In this document: positions 45,434 through 58,012 of the stretch, one piece after another
Layout: each line of letters starts with the position of its first letter
Position numbering within the stretch: the first letter of the stretch is position 1
NCBI RefSeq assembly: GCF_029867415.1
Contig: NW_026706150.1
Span: 186,001-250,000, forward strand
Direction of reading: 5' to 3'
DNA length: 64,000 nucleotides
Origin: Vicia villosa
Taxonomy: Eukaryota; Streptophyta; Magnoliopsida; Fabales; Fabaceae
Position numbers and translations under genes: made by a program
The notes under the pieces: model-generated
What the model was told of the DNA's origin: nothing
The model's input: only the letters and a program-made list of their open reading frames with translations
The model's database searches: none

Positions 45434-47736
45434 ATGGCTTTGTCTTCGAATATTCAACGCAAGGTATCATTGCAATAACAAGTTCATCAAAGGCGATCTG
45501 TATTTACTCCTTTGAAGTCGTGTTCGATTCCTTTTAATGAACTGGAGGTTCTCTGCGAAACAATGGTGGATTTTGAAAATCTTATGGCCCATGATTTCAA
45601 AACCAAGACTGCTATGCTGATACAAGAATGGTCAAACTACTTTGAAAGGTTGATTGGACCAGTTTATCGTATATTGATTAAGGATTTCTGGACTCATGCA
45701 ACGGTTACTTCAACTGCTATCATCTCTTTCGTGCTAGGGCATGAAGTTGTTATAACTGAGAAACTGATAAGGAAACTGTATGGTATTGATAATTTGGATG
45801 GAATCTCTTGTGCTCTTCTTGGAAGAACTGATTGGGAGAAAGTTGATCGAGAGTTGTATACTTTTGGTATCGCCTCAACTTTCACTACTGCTTTGAAGCC
45901 TTCCTATATAATATGGTCTGAGATCATTCTAGGATCTCTCTATCATAGAAAATCATCAAATGCAGCTACCTATGTCAATCAGGATCAGAAGTATGTATTA
46001 TTCTGCATTAGACAAGGCATGAAAGTTAATCTACCACACATTCTCTTTCATCATTTGAAGACTAATATTGAAGAATCAAGAGATGAAGAACGTAAGAAGT
46101 TTCCCAACCTCAAAAGGAATACTATCCCTCTTGGAAGGATGATTTCAGATATTCTAATTGAGAGTGGGTTGATAGAAGTTCTGAGAATAGCTGGCCCATC
46201 TAAGAACTTGACTGCCATCCAAGGGGTCATTCTGAATGCTCAGACTCTAAAAAGGATGCAAACGATTGAAGAAGTGACCACTCATTCAACAATGTTTCCT
46301 AATATTCTGACTAGAAGAACTCCTGTTGTGGGTTTTTCTCATATGTTCAAAGAGGAGCTTGACAAATCTGTTAAACGCTATCTGAAGTCATGCGTTAAAG
46401 CTCAAGCCTCTGTTGATCCTGCTTGGATTAGAGGAAGAACTCTTCCATCCCTGGATGAGTTAAGAAAGAAGAAAAAGAAGAAGAAAGAAAAGAAACTGAA
46501 GAGAAAGTCCAAAGAAGAAGGTCCTGATTCTAAGCAAGCAAAGAAGCCAAAGAAACCTGAAGAAAATCTCAAACCTAAAAGATCTGATGAACAGCTTGAG
46601 AAGCTCATTCATAAGATTTATGTTTCTTCTGACCGCCCCCCCCCCCCCCCCCCCCCGGGAAAAAGCCTCCTCCTTCTGTCACTCCATCTTCTTCTATAAC
46701 CTCAAACATAAACCAACCACTTCTTTCTACCCATCTTCCTTCTGAAAATATCCTCTCAACCACCTCTACACCAAATTCTTCATCTTCTACCACACCTGTT
46801 TTGTTCTCAAGAAAATCTAAACCCTATAGTCTTGTTTACCCCGATTGTTGCTTTACCTTCAATCCTCCTGCACCCTCTATAAATGCTTGCTATGAATTGT
46901 TGAAGTATAAGGCCAGAACTGGATTGGAAATTCTGAAAGCTGCTCATGAGTCCAAGTTGGATCATGTTGTTCTTCGTAAGATGTGGAAAGTCTTTAAGAA
47001 GGATATTCAGACTGGTTTTCTGAACATCCAGAAGAGATGCTTGGCTGAAAGTACTAGATCTTCTGGTTACTTTTTGGATTTAGATGATGGTAAGTACTTT
47101 TGTCCCATCAGAAACAAGAAATCTCTTGAATAGAAGGAATTCGTTGATGAGCTTGAAGAAGTTTATCCTTTGGCTATGGTAGTGTGGAAGCCCAGCTATC
47201 ATGTTCTAACTGGATATTTTGAGTTCTTATTCAACTGGTTAAGGGAGAATCCCTCTACTAAGGCACCAGATATGGTATATCCAGAAGTTGAATACCCTTC
47301 AGAACCTGCTACTCCTACACCTCCAAAGAATTTGGCTGAAATTCTTATGGCTCTTGAGAATTCTGATTCTACAATCCCCTCTCCTGATTATTCTGATGAT
47401 GCTTCTGAGGCAGAAGCTGGTGCTGAGAAACAAACCATAGAGAATCATCCTTCTATGCAACCTCCTCTTCAGGAAAATCAAGCTAATGTTCTTATGGTAG
47501 ATGCTGCTATTGAGAATTCTTCTGCTCTAGACAATAGCTTTGACGCTTTTTCTGCTGGACCTTCTGTTCTGGTGAACACCATGAAGGCTCTACAACAGAA
47601 CCAAGTTGATCTTGCTTCTCGTCTGGATAAGCATGAGGAAACTCACCGTGAATTCAGATCTTTTATGAAGATGCAGACCCAAAGCACTGTTGAGATTCAA
47701 AACCTTCTGGCCAAGATAGTTTCTAAACTAGGCTAG
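45434..47736 (+). pseudogene. Third (post-pol) ORF of Copia2, broken
   Basis: It starts at ATG 45434 (MALSSNIQRK), with an in-frame TAA at 45476-45478, a frame change at the long C run (about 46636-46656) and a TAG at 47131-47133. The whole would be about 760 residues. Residues about 45-260 resemble the putative plant transposon protein domain, including FLGHEV-type and NLPHILFHHL blocks. A lysine-rich stretch (about 46465-46600) and a proline run follow. The C-terminal part is acidic and ends in a predicted coiled coil (QVDLASRLDKHEETHREF). No signal peptide or membrane helix. It is equivalent in position to 13616-15037 of Copia1 but longer and diverged. Confidence 0.7.
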
Positions 47737-48839
47737 TCGTAGAGTGTCTTAGTCTTTGATGTCTTCTTGTTTCTTGCATCTGTTTCTTGCATCTGCTTCT
47801 AATCCTTTTGTTTCTTCTGATATATTTTGTTCAATCAATGAAATATTATCTTCTTCACTTTATGTTGTTTTATCATCTGAATCTTTTTAATGCTTTTTGA
47901 TGTTATGACAAAAAAGGGGGAGAAACATGATAATTGATTTGATTTATATTATCAGTTGCTGGGAATAAGTCTCAACATTCCTAACATTATTTGCAAGTTC
48001 TATGTCTTTGAGATTTTTGCAGGTATGAAGATATTCTGAAAAAGCTCAACATGAGAAGCAAATACATGAGGAAATGCAAATTCTATAAAGAAGCATGTTC
48101 TTGGAAAATTGAAGCAAGCTTAGTGCTGTGAAGCTTCAAGATCAGAAGCAAGAAGAAGAATGTTCTGATAGTCATTTATAGAATGCTCTGATGTTCTCGG
48201 TTGAGAATATGCTATGACACATTTTCTTGACTATGCTCTGATACATTTTCTTCATCTCATTTGCTCTGATACAGGCTATTCTTATATGCTCTAATACATG
48301 TTATTGATCTGATACATGTTATTCATCATGAATGCTCTGATACATGATAGAATGCTCTGATACATGATAGTTATCAACAATGTTCTGATATATTCACATT
48401 ATGACTCTGATAAATTCATGTTCTGATAATGTTAGTCTAGTATGTTCTGAATCATTTCAGGATGTAAAGATGCTCTGATGATGCTCTGAAACATTCAAGA
48501 ATGTTCTGATTCAATCAAGCATGCTATGACAACTAAGAAGAAATTCAAAGTTCTGAAGCTGTCCTATGGAAGCTAGAAGCAGAAGCTCTGAATTTTTTGA
48601 AGTTCTAGGCGAAGTGAAAGTCTCTGCTGAAATGAAAAATACTCGGGGAAGTCTTTTATTTATAAATTCTTCTAGTATTTATTTCAGGGGGAGATTGTTA
48701 ATCTCAGGGGGAGACATATTCACACACTCTGATTATATGCTTATGCTATATCTGTGTAATTGTCTTTTGTCATCTGATATTCTGATTGCAAATTCATATC
48801 AATTATATATGTTTTTGTCATCATCAAAAAGGGGGAGAT
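47737..48839 (+). other. Copia2 3' UTR with several polypurine tracts and CTCTGAT repeats
   Basis: PPT-like AAAAAAGGGGGAGAAA at about 47909, AGGGGGAGA at 48687 and 48707, and the true tract AAAAAGGGGGAGA at 48826-48838 before the LTR. Between about 48230 and 48500 the word GCTCTGATACATG or variants recurs about ten times at irregular distances. No ORF. Confidence 0.7.
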
Positions 48840-49986
48840 TGTTAGAACAAGATTTGTTCTGATCAATATTCTTGTTTTGATGATAACAATGTATATGAAT
48901 TTTGTATAAGACAATGTGGTACTCTAATCCTATGCATTTTCCATTTTAGGAAATATATAAGGAGTATGCACAATTCAGCGCTAAGAAGCACTGACTCAGA
49001 AGATTCTGGATTGCAACATCAGAACATGCTCTCGCAAGACATCAGAAGATGGTCAAGCAGAATCAGAACATGGTCTATGAAGCATCAGCAAAACTTGAGA
49101 TCAGAAGCAGAAGCACTGAAGTTCTCATGGTATCACGTTAAAGCACTTCAAAGTCAGAAGATAAGAATATGCTCTGAACCAAGCTGTAACTCTGATTCTG
49201 ATTATTCAAACGTTGTATTCACAAAATCAAAGATCAGAAGTTAGTACTAGATGACAGGCTACGAAGTCTATCTCTGATTGACAAAAGGAACGTTAGAAGC
49301 TACAAAAGGCAAAGTCAGTAAAATCAGAGAAAAGCATGGCTCGAGGTAGTTGACAAAACAGTGAAAACATTAAATGCAAAACTGACTAGTCACGCAACGC
49401 ATTAAATGCACTTCAACGGTCATCTTCTCAAAATGCCTATATATATGAAGTTCTGATCAGAAGCTATAAAAAAACAATTCTTGCAAACGAACTGAAACGC
49501 TGCTGAAATCAATTCAAACGAACTTCATCTTCAACCTCACTTTCATTGTAATATCTTAGTTAGAATTAAGCTTAGAACATAAGAGAAATATCACAGTTGT
49601 GATTATAGCTTTTTAAGAAGCACTTGAATACTCTTGTAAACATTTATTTTACATTGATTTGTAAAAGGTTCCTAGAGTGATCAAGTTGTGATCAGTAGAC
49701 TCTAGAAGACTTAGAAGTTTCTAAGTGTTGATTTCCTAGAGTGATTAAGGTGTGATCAGTATACTCTAGAAGACTTAGAGTGTTTCTAAGTGGATAACCA
49801 TTGTAATCAAGATTGATTAGTGGATTAAATTCTCAGTTGAGGTAAATCACTCTAAGGGGGTGGACTGGAGTAGTTTCGTTAACAATGAACCAGGATAAAA
49901 ATATTGTGTTCATTATTTTTGTCTTAAGAGTTTTTAAAGTCACACTTATTAAAACCCCCCATTTCTAAGTGTTTTTCTATCCTTCA
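48840..49986 (+). repeat. Copia2 3' LTR, complete (1,147 bp)
   Basis: Starts TGTTAGAACAAG right after the polypurine tract and ends CTATCCTTCA. It is followed at once by Copia3 RT coding sequence. Confidence 0.9.
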
Positions 49987-51085
49987 CTTGTATGGTGATC
50001 TAGATGAAACGATCCTGATGAGGCAACCTGAAGGGTATGTCGAAAAAGGGAAGGAAGATTATGTGTGCAAGCTAAAGAGATCTTTATATGGGCTGACACA
50101 ATCTCCTCGACAATGGAATAGGAGATTCGACAAGTTCATGGCACGCATAAGTTTCATTAGAAGCCAGTTCGACCACTGTGTTTACTTCAGATTTCGACCT
50201 AGTAATTCATTTGTTATTTTGTTGCTTTATATGGATGATATTCTCATAGCAAGCAACAATATCGAAGATGTAAAGAGGGTGAAGGTTGAACTCAATAAGG
50301 AGTTCGATATGAAGGATCTGGGAGCTGCTTCCAGGATTCTTGGAATTGACATTCGAAGAGATAGAAAAAAGTCGAAGTTATGCTTATCTCAAGAAGCATA
50401 TCTACGAAAGATTCTCAAAAAGTTTGGTTTGTCGAATTCGAAGCCAGATGTAACTCCGACAAACCCTCATCCCATATGCTAATATAGTTGGTTCTTTGAT
50501 GTATGTTATGGTCTGTACTAGACCCGACATAGCATATGCAGTAAGTCTTGTAAGCAGGTACATGGCGAATCCTGAAAAAGCTCACTGGCAAGCATTGAAG
50601 TGGATTTTAAGGTACATAAATGGGTCTCTTAACAGGGTCCGTGGAGCCTTGGGTAAAAATAGTAAAGCAATAATCGAAGGATATATCGACTCTGATTATG
50701 CAGGTTGTATGGATTCTAGAAAATCTATTTCTGGATATGTTTTCACTATGTTTGGCACAACAATTAGTTGGAAAGCAACACTTCAGAAGGTTGTTGCTCT
50801 ATCAACCACTGAAGCGGAGTATATTGTCCTAACTGAAGCTGTGAAAGAAGCATTGTGGCTTGAAGGTTTTGCTAAGGAGCTGAAACTTCAGGGTAAAGGT
50901 ATCACTATTAAATGTGATAGTCAAAGTGCAATACACATGTCGAAGAACTCAGCATATCATGAGCGAACTAAGCACATTAATGTGATGCTGCATTTCGTCA
51001 GAGGAGTAATCGAGTGTGGAGAAATCCAAATGCTAAAGATTTCGACTGAGGACAATGCTGCTAATATGATCACAAAGACATTTAT
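49987..51085 (+). pseudogene. Copia3 (TNT1-like) polyprotein, 3' part: RT and RNase H
   Basis: It begins in RT at LYGDLDETILMRQPEG and has the YMDD box (LLYMDDILIAS, about 50228). Near 50455 a deletion removes the segment linking RT to RNase H and shifts frame. RNase H resumes at about 50470 with SLMYVMVCTRPDIAYAV, DSDYAG, STTEAEY, CDSQSAIHMSKN and ERTKHI. It ends abruptly after NMITKT at about 51085, and no 3' LTR follows. Together with 37187-39076 this is one element split by Copia2, missing the sequence between KTPE in integrase and the RT catalytic start. Confidence 0.85.
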
Positions 51086-51479
51086 CCAAATATCAACTCA
51101 TTTTTAGTCCGAATAAATTTTTACAAAACCAACTAATTCAAAATCAAATTTCTTTGCAATAGAATCCAATACACATATGCTAAGTTAATAATTTGTATTA
51201 AAATTGATTTGTCTGTAAAAGTATCATTTATACTAAATTAGAAGAATTCACACAATGTTATAAAATCAAACCCACTTTTCTTAAAAGACTCCATAAGGTT
51301 TAGTGCATGTGGTTGATAGTGTGAGTCCTTTAAATTCATGAATACATAAGTAAATTTCTATTGATAAAAAAAATCAGTTATATCAATTCTTTCTTCAGAA
51401 AAATAACAGATTTTGTCTTAAAAACATTTACATCCTGATAAAAACTAGTACATGGAATTAATTATTTTTGGCTTAAATG

Positions 51480-51764
51480 CACCTTTGGTCCCTCTAAGTT
51501 AGCGTGTTTTTGATTTTCGTCCCTGTAAGTTTTTTTTGTTGGTATGAGTCCCTATATCTTACTTTTTGCTTGCGGTTTAGTCCCTAAAGGCAAAATTCGC
51601 AGGAAAATCTGCGGGTTTTCCTGCGAATTTTCCTGCGGATTTTAATTTTAGGAACTAAAACAAACGCGAAAGTGAAATATAGTGACTCAGATCCAGAAAA
51701 AAAACTTACAGAGACGAAAATAAAAAATTCGCTAACTTACATGGACCAAAGGTGCATTTAAGCC
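51480..51764. mobile_element. Mutator-like foldback MITE (285 bp) with exact 9-bp target duplication
   Basis: The ends GGCTTAAATGCACCTTTGG and its inverse CCAAAGGTGCATTTAAGCC are perfect. ATTATTTTT flanks both sides (51471-51479, 51765-51773). A 9-bp duplication fits the Mutator superfamily. The centre is another inverted repeat built on TTCGCAGGAAAA/TTTTCCTGCGAA. No ORF. Confidence 0.88.
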
Positions 51765-52423
51765 ATTATTTTTACGTAACAATTTAGTTTTGATCCAATC
51801 TATACATAGTACTACATAAGATATAGTGGTTTCTCCAATATTTAAACACCGACAAGCAAATAATTATATGACATATTTGGTGAGTTATGTAGTTATGTCA
51901 TCGTACTAATATTCAAACAAAGCATCTCTTACTAATAAAGAGGAGCAGATATAGCAGTGTCATGTCTTTTGCAATGAAAGAATACACTCTTTTCACCAAT
52001 GCCATATATCATGGCTCCTTCCATTGGACCCTTTCAAGTTCATCACCACCAATAGTCTTTCTCTCTTCTCTTTCTCTCTCTAGAGTCTCAAAAATGATGT
52101 AATGCAATATTCCTCATTGGCTGCCACAACTAATAATAGGATACAACAACCTCTTGTGTTTATTTTTTATTTTTTGAATTTCTAGTAAAGAAATACGAGG
52201 TTGTCATGTTTGAGTTGGTGTAAGAGTTGGAAGAAGTTACATAGAAGATGAAGTTTGAAGATTAAGATGGTTGAAGTTATATGCAGATGGAGATAGGATT
52301 GGAGAAAAATGGAGGGAGATGAAGCGAACGGTCATAGCTTTCATTAAAGAATAGAAATTTGCTTTTTGATAGAATTCAAGAATAAGGAACATATATATAG
52401 AAGGGGCTGAAGAGCAGCTGTTT

Positions 52424-52555
52424 TATGAGTTTTATATTTGGTATTTAGTTTGCTCTAATAGTGTCGGATGCCTTTTACGTGAACTTGTTTTATGAGTTTT
52501 ATATTTGGTATTTAGTTTGCTCTAATAGTCTGATGCCATTTACATGAATTTGTGG
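52424..52555. repeat. Tandem duplication of about 70 bp (two copies)
   Basis: TTTTATGAGTTTTATATTTG through TTTAGTTTGCTCTAATAGT occurs twice in direct order, followed each time by a GATGCC(T/A)TTTAC(G/A)TGAA segment. The copies are slightly diverged. Confidence 0.75.
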
Positions 52556-54880
52556 AGGGTAATTAGTTTTAATGTTGAAATTTTTTATTTTATTTTATTT
52601 AAATTTTGATATTTGGCCTTGCCACAGACTAATCCAAGAGAGATTAGTTTAAAGTCAAGACAAAATTATGTATGGTCTGGTCTAAATGGACTGACTACAC
52701 ATAAAGATTGATAAACCTACTAGGATTCAAATTCAGAAAGCTTAAGAGGAGCATACTCTCATGACTCAAATTTCCACCGCTAAACGAATTCTCGAGGATT
52801 TGTTGAACTTTTTTTTAATCAGGAAAAGATTTATTTGTTCAAAATAAAATATTCGTACGCGCTTTTGTTGACATATTTAAAAAATTTGTTAATAATTTTT
52901 ATTTTTTTAATATTTGAATCAATGGTTTTGTTTTTTCCATTTCACATAATTTATAAAATTGAAAAAAGTTAATTTTTTTCACTCAAAATATCAAAATTAA
53001 TTATACTTTCATAATTAAACCATTTTATATAATTTCCAAGAAGAAACAAAGTATATTGTAATTGATTGCCTTATTTGAACAAATGTTTGATTTTATATTA
53101 ATTTAATAGTTAATTAACTAAAAATATTTTTCCCTGTTTTCATTAATAAAACATATTAATATAATAATAATTTAAATTATATAAGTTATAATTAATAACA
53201 CACATTACTTCCATAAAATTATTTTTAATCCATAAAATTATTATTAACCGATTTATTAATAATTTATTTTAATCGTATTTATGTAATGTGACACGTTTCT
53301 CTTGTACATCTTAAATTAATGATATACATTAAAATATTTTTTATCAAATCGATTTTTTTAAAGCTTTGTATCTTAAATTAAAAATTATTCTAAATTATTT
53401 ATTCAAAGCGCCTATTTAGTATAATATTTTTAGGTTAATTTTTTAATAAAAAAATATTTTGAAATTGGAAAAAAAATATTTGGTTTTAACCAACGGTATT
53501 CGGTCCACTAGATCAACTAATCCGGGCGAGTTTTGACATTAAGTAGTTTCATTTCCCTACCAATTACAGTTGCAGATGTTAATGATCAAATTGTGATTAT
53601 ATTTTCTCAGTGATTTGTAACCCATAGAGAAATAATACAACAAATTTTAAGTCATTAAATATGGTGGATTCAATTGGATTTATTCATATTCTACTATTTT
53701 TCTTGTCTTTTTTTTTTTTTAAATTCTATTTAATTCTATTAAAAAATAAAGAAAAACATGTATATTTTCCTATTTTATTATTCTTTCAATTTTAATTCTA
53801 TTAAAAAAATACACATTTAATAAATCTTTATTTTAATGATATAAATTTCTATAAGTAAACACATACTTTAGTTACATTTGAGTCAATAGTTTTTACATAA
53901 TTTCTCCTTTATTTTTTGTATTTGCATCATTTAAATTATTGCAATATCGAACTTAATTTTTTTAAGATATTAAAATCATGTTAAATCCAATTAACCATCA
54001 TTTTTAGTGATCGTAATAAAATTTGACTTTTCATTAAAAATTACTTCTTCGTCTCATAGTATATGTATTTTTTGAGATTTACATATTTTTTAAGATAATG
54101 ATTAAATATATTGATTTAAATGATAAAGTGATGTTATTCACTCAAATATCCTTATTAATAATAGATAATGGAGTAATTACATGACTAAAATACAATAAAT
54201 AAGGTTAAGTTAGTGGAAAGAAATAATAAATACCACCTTGATATTTTAAAAAGGATAAATAATTTAAAACAAATAAAAATAAGAAAGAAGACCTCTATTG
54301 TGAGACCCATGAAGTAAGTCTTTTTATGATAATAAATAAATTAATTAATTAATTAATTTTGAAATCTATAACTAAGATGATAAATTGATTTATATTACTA
54401 TAAATAAAATATTATAACAAAAATTATTATAAATAAAAATTGTATGGAAAAAAAAAAGTCAAAAATATTTTTAAAATATTAAAATAAAAATAAGTGTAAA
54501 GCATTGAACCATATTTCTCGTGAATACAGAGTGTAAGTATATATTTATTTTTAATTAACTATATAGATACAAACAATATATAAACAAATACTAAATCACA
54601 CTATCAACTTACATTAAATTTAAAACTTAAAAAAGAAAAATGTTAATAATTTTCAATACAATATTAATAATTTCTTTCTAATATATAACCTACTACTTTA
54701 TCACTTTTGCAACATAAAAAAAAAGTCTTAAATTATAAATTACTTTATCATTTTAATACAGTATTGATAACTTTTTTCTAATATATAAATTACTACTAAT
54801 TTTTTTCTAACAAATTTTTAATGAAAAAAACTTAAACTAATTTGTTATACTTGTTGTAATTATTATAATAGTTGTTCCAA
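52556..54880. other. Gene-free AT-rich interval
   Basis: Long A/T runs, no ORF with a domain, and no clear transposon ends. Confidence 0.5.
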
Positions 54881-55370
54881 AACGACAAGAGAAGTGAATT
54901 TGAAAAATAGCAACACTTCATAAAGTGAAGTGTTGTAGAATGAAATCATGTAACTTTTGAAGTGTGTTGTTATAGGTCAATTATTGTGACTTTTGGTAAA
55001 AGATATTGTTTCACCAAGGGTCACTACCTTGTGAAACAATATTAATGTGACCTATAAATAATTCATTCTAAATTCAGAAAAATATAACAAAAAAACTCAA
55101 ATCCTCTAGAATAAATTTCTGACACTCTTCGCTACATTCGAGTTTTCATCTGTCTTATACAAACTCGATAAGTCTGAATTATCCTAAATATTTCTGCAAA
55201 GATATTCTAAGACAATTTAAAAGTGCTTGAAATATTATAAGAAAAGTGTTTCGTACACGATTCTAGCCTCGATTTCATTCTGTATAAATTAATTTTGTAA
55301 CAATACTTATACTACTACTCTACATTGTTATTATAAGGAGAAGTTCATTATTCCAACAAACAAAATAACA
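54880..55370 (+). other. Possible solo Copia LTR
   Basis: It has a TATA-like CCTATAAATAATTC (about 55052) followed by a leader-like tract and an end ATTATTCCAACA (about 55350-55361), as in many Copia LTRs. I could not find a clear start or target duplication. Confidence 0.25.
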
Positions 55371-55592
55371 TCCAACTTCAATGTAATCTCAATATTATCA
55401 AAGAAAAACACATGATAAAATGATAAGTAACTTTTCTTCAAATAAATGGATACAACTTCTTTTCCTTACCGGATCGGAATCTGTGTCGCTCTTCCTTCCT
55501 TTTTATAGAAACTTTTATTTTATTTTATTTTTCTCACTTGATGAAACTTTTTTTCTAATATCAATATGTTGAGAAAGCAAGGAAAAAATATT

Positions 55593-55934
55593 AGGGGAAG
55601 TTTTTTTAGTAGGGAGCATTATTATATAGTGTAGGATTAGGTACTTTTGTGAGAGACACACTATTTCACCTAAACATTTAAGGTGACGGGTGAGTGGATT
55701 TTCTCATTTATATATTCTCAAGTCACCACATTCATATCCAATGTGGGAATATTTTCTCACTTACTCACACTTGCATTACTATTCTAACACTTCCTTAAGT
55801 GTGAATCCAAAATGCTTTCCCACTAATACTTGTATCGCCGTTACCTCTTCTTGGGCAACGAGACACCTCTTCTTGGGCATTTCGATGCTAGTCCGGTCTC
55901 ATTCTCGAACCAAAGGCTCGTGATACCATTTTTT
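55593..55934 (-). mobile_element. TRIM-like element, minus copy (3' LTR and interior)
   Basis: On the minus strand, TGGTATCA at 55928-55921 is a tRNA-Met-type primer site. A short interior (55920-55790) leads to an LTR beginning TGTTAGAATAG at 55789. The LTR contains the GAGAGACACAC...GGTGATAGGTGAGTG-type text shared by all copies below. No ORF, as in TRIMs. Confidence 0.65.
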
Positions 55935-56697
55935 GGCAGAGTTTTTCACTGGAGAGCATTGATACAAAGTTGAGGATTATACACCTTTTTAAAAGACACA
56001 CCACTTATCCACCTAAAACCTTAGGATGATAGGTGAATGGGTTCTTTCAATACTCCCCCTCACACTTGTACCACTGTTGACACCTTTTCTTGGGTATTTC
56101 AACGGGACTCCTCTTCTCGAACCAAAGTCTCATGATACCATTTGTTGGGGGAGTTTTCACTAGGGAGTATTGACACAAAGTTGAGGATTATGCACCTTTG
56201 TGAGAGACACATCACTTATCCACTTAAAACCTTCTTGAGATTATATAAGTGAGAGAACCCACTCACCTATTACCTTAAAGTTTTAGGTGGATAAGTGATG
56301 TGTCTCTCACAAAGGCGAATACTCCTCAACTTTGTATCAATGCTCCTAGTAACTCCTCCAACAAATGGTATCAGAGTTTTTGGTTCGAGAAAGGGACCAC
56401 TAACTTGTATCTAAATGCCCATGAACAATTGTCTCGTTGCCCAAGAAGAGATAACGGCGGTACAAGTGTGAGGGGGAGCATTGTGGAGTCACACTTGAGG
56501 AGAAGTGTTAGAATAATAATGCAAGTGTGATTAAGTGGGAAAATAGTCCCACATCGGATAGGAATATGATGACTTGAGAATATATAAGTGAGAGAACTCA
56601 CTCACCTATCACCTTAAGGTTTTAGGTGGACAATTAATGTGTTTCTCACAAAGGTGTCTAGTCCTACACTCTCCTCTCAAGTGTGAGTCCATCATGC
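55935..56697. mobile_element. TRIM cluster: head-to-head fragments and one plus-strand copy
   Basis: 55935-56058 is a partial minus LTR, 56059-56137 an interior with primer site, and 56143-56233 another minus LTR piece. It meets, in inverted orientation, a plus LTR (about 56222-56362, ending CTCCAACA), a plus primer site AATGGTATCAGAG (56363-56375), an interior with GTGAGGGGGAGC, and an LTR start TGTTAGAATAATAATG at 56507. Inverted arms make about 56146-56366 a large potential hairpin. Confidence 0.65.
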
Positions 56698-57991
56698 TGA
56701 TAAGTGCCAAAATGTTGTTATTTTGAGTATATAATTGTGGCACTTATCGATTCTATTCATTCTGATTTTGTAATAAAATCCCCACTTTTGTGTATATATT
56801 CGCATACTTTAGTTTTCATTTGTTTTATGTATCATTTACTAGATTTTCTTTATGTTTTTGAAGGTATTTTATATTTTGGGAAGCTTGGAATGAAGCGGGC
56901 AAGTTTGGAACACTTTGGAGCAATTTTGGAGCCATTTTGGAGAAGTTTTGTGCAGAGAGCGCCGCTGAGCGGCCTCTAAGCGCGCTTTCCAGGGGCGAAC
57001 CAATTTTTCCTGGCCGCTAAGCGGCGGGTCTGGCCGCTGAGCGGAGGCCTGTTTACTGTTCTTGATATTTTTGTAATACGTGTAGTCCGCTAAGCGAGAT
57101 TTGGCCGCTAAGCGGCCGTAGCAGAAAATGTGTTTATATTCTTTTATTTGAACCATTTTAGGGTTATGGTTTTGGAGAGTTTTTTATTCCAACTCCATCA
57201 TTTTCATTCTTAGAGTAGGATTAGCTTAGAAAACAACACCGGGTCATGCACTTGGAAGATCGGAGGTGGATTTCTCATCAACCGGAGCTGACAACCCGCG
57301 AGATGTTTGGTTTATCTCTTCTATTCTTTGTGTATTTCTTTGTGTTGGGTTTGTTTGTATAGTTACTCGAATCTTATGTATATTTACCGATTATAATGTT
57401 ATATTTAACTTGCTTTATAAATCTGTGTTGATGTTGTCTGGATTTTTGCTCTATGCTGGGGATTTGGGTTGCTTTAGAGATAAACTTCTTGAATCCTTAT
57501 CTAGGATGATAATCTGTTGGTTCTGAACTCTAGAGATAGATTTAGAGCTAGCATTCACTGTGGGTATCTGTACTTCATGCTTTCGTGTTTGAGCGGCGCG
57601 CGAGAGATCGCCGACGCGAGAATACGGATGTTCTCGTGACTTCGCGTTAGAGATAACCTTAGTTGTGAGATGATCTCGTTTGTGCTCCAGAGATGGACGC
57701 TTATGTGAGAGATACGTGATGACATAGATGAGTATTGTAGGTTGAGTATAACGGGTTGGTAAGTGTATGTTTGTGAATAGTGAATATATTTGCATTCTTG
57801 ATAAGTTATTTCTCTTCTAAGAATGTGTTTATTCTTTTCTTGTCTATATCTTTGTTTACTTTTTGCTCATTCAAACCCAAGCTCGAAACTATATAAACTA
57901 TTGAATGGTATCTCTCCATCTCTGTGGACGATAATTCCCGGATCAATATTTCCAAATCTTTTTTGTTGCTTGCCCTATACTGCATTCAACA
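56698..57991 (+). repeat. LTR 1 of the Athila-like derivative (about 1,294 bp)
   Basis: Starts TGATAAGTGCC and ends ATTCAACA, three bases before the primer site. It contains CCGCTNAGCGG-type palindromes at 56962-57114 and a TATA-like CTATATAAAC near 57890. Confidence 0.8.
56960..57116 (+). repeat. CCGCTNAGCGG palindrome cluster (LTR 1)
   Basis: The core CT(A/G)AGCG starts at 56965, 56976, 57017, 57037, 57090 and 57108. Pair spacings are 11, 20 and 18 bp, so it is less regular than in Copia1 and Ogre2. One step between pairs is 73 bp. The same cluster is in LTR 2 near 60330-60482. Confidence 0.8.
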
Positions 57992-57994
57992 AAA

Positions 57995-58012
57995 TGGCGT
58001 CGTTGCCGGGGA
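57995..58012 (+). other. Primer-binding site, tRNA-Asp type (one mismatch)
   Basis: TGGCGTCGTTGCCGGGGA. The second copy at 61359 has the canonical TGGCGCCGTTGCCGGGGA, so this one carries a C-to-T change. Confidence 0.8.

Larger units (their letters stand above)
39077..49986 (+). mobile_element. Second SIRE-type Copia element ('Copia2'), decayed, inside Copia3
   Basis: Order: 5' LTR lacking its first about 270 bp (39077-39953), primer site, Gag-Pol with frameshifts and stops, an internal TATA box, a third ORF, a long 3' UTR with several polypurine tracts, and a complete 3' LTR (48840-49986). The LTRs differ at roughly 35 of about 877 aligned positions by eye (about 4%), so it is older than Copia1. 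Both flanks are Copia3 coding sequence, showing nested insertion. The left junction is a deletion rather than a clean insertion border. Confidence 0.88.
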
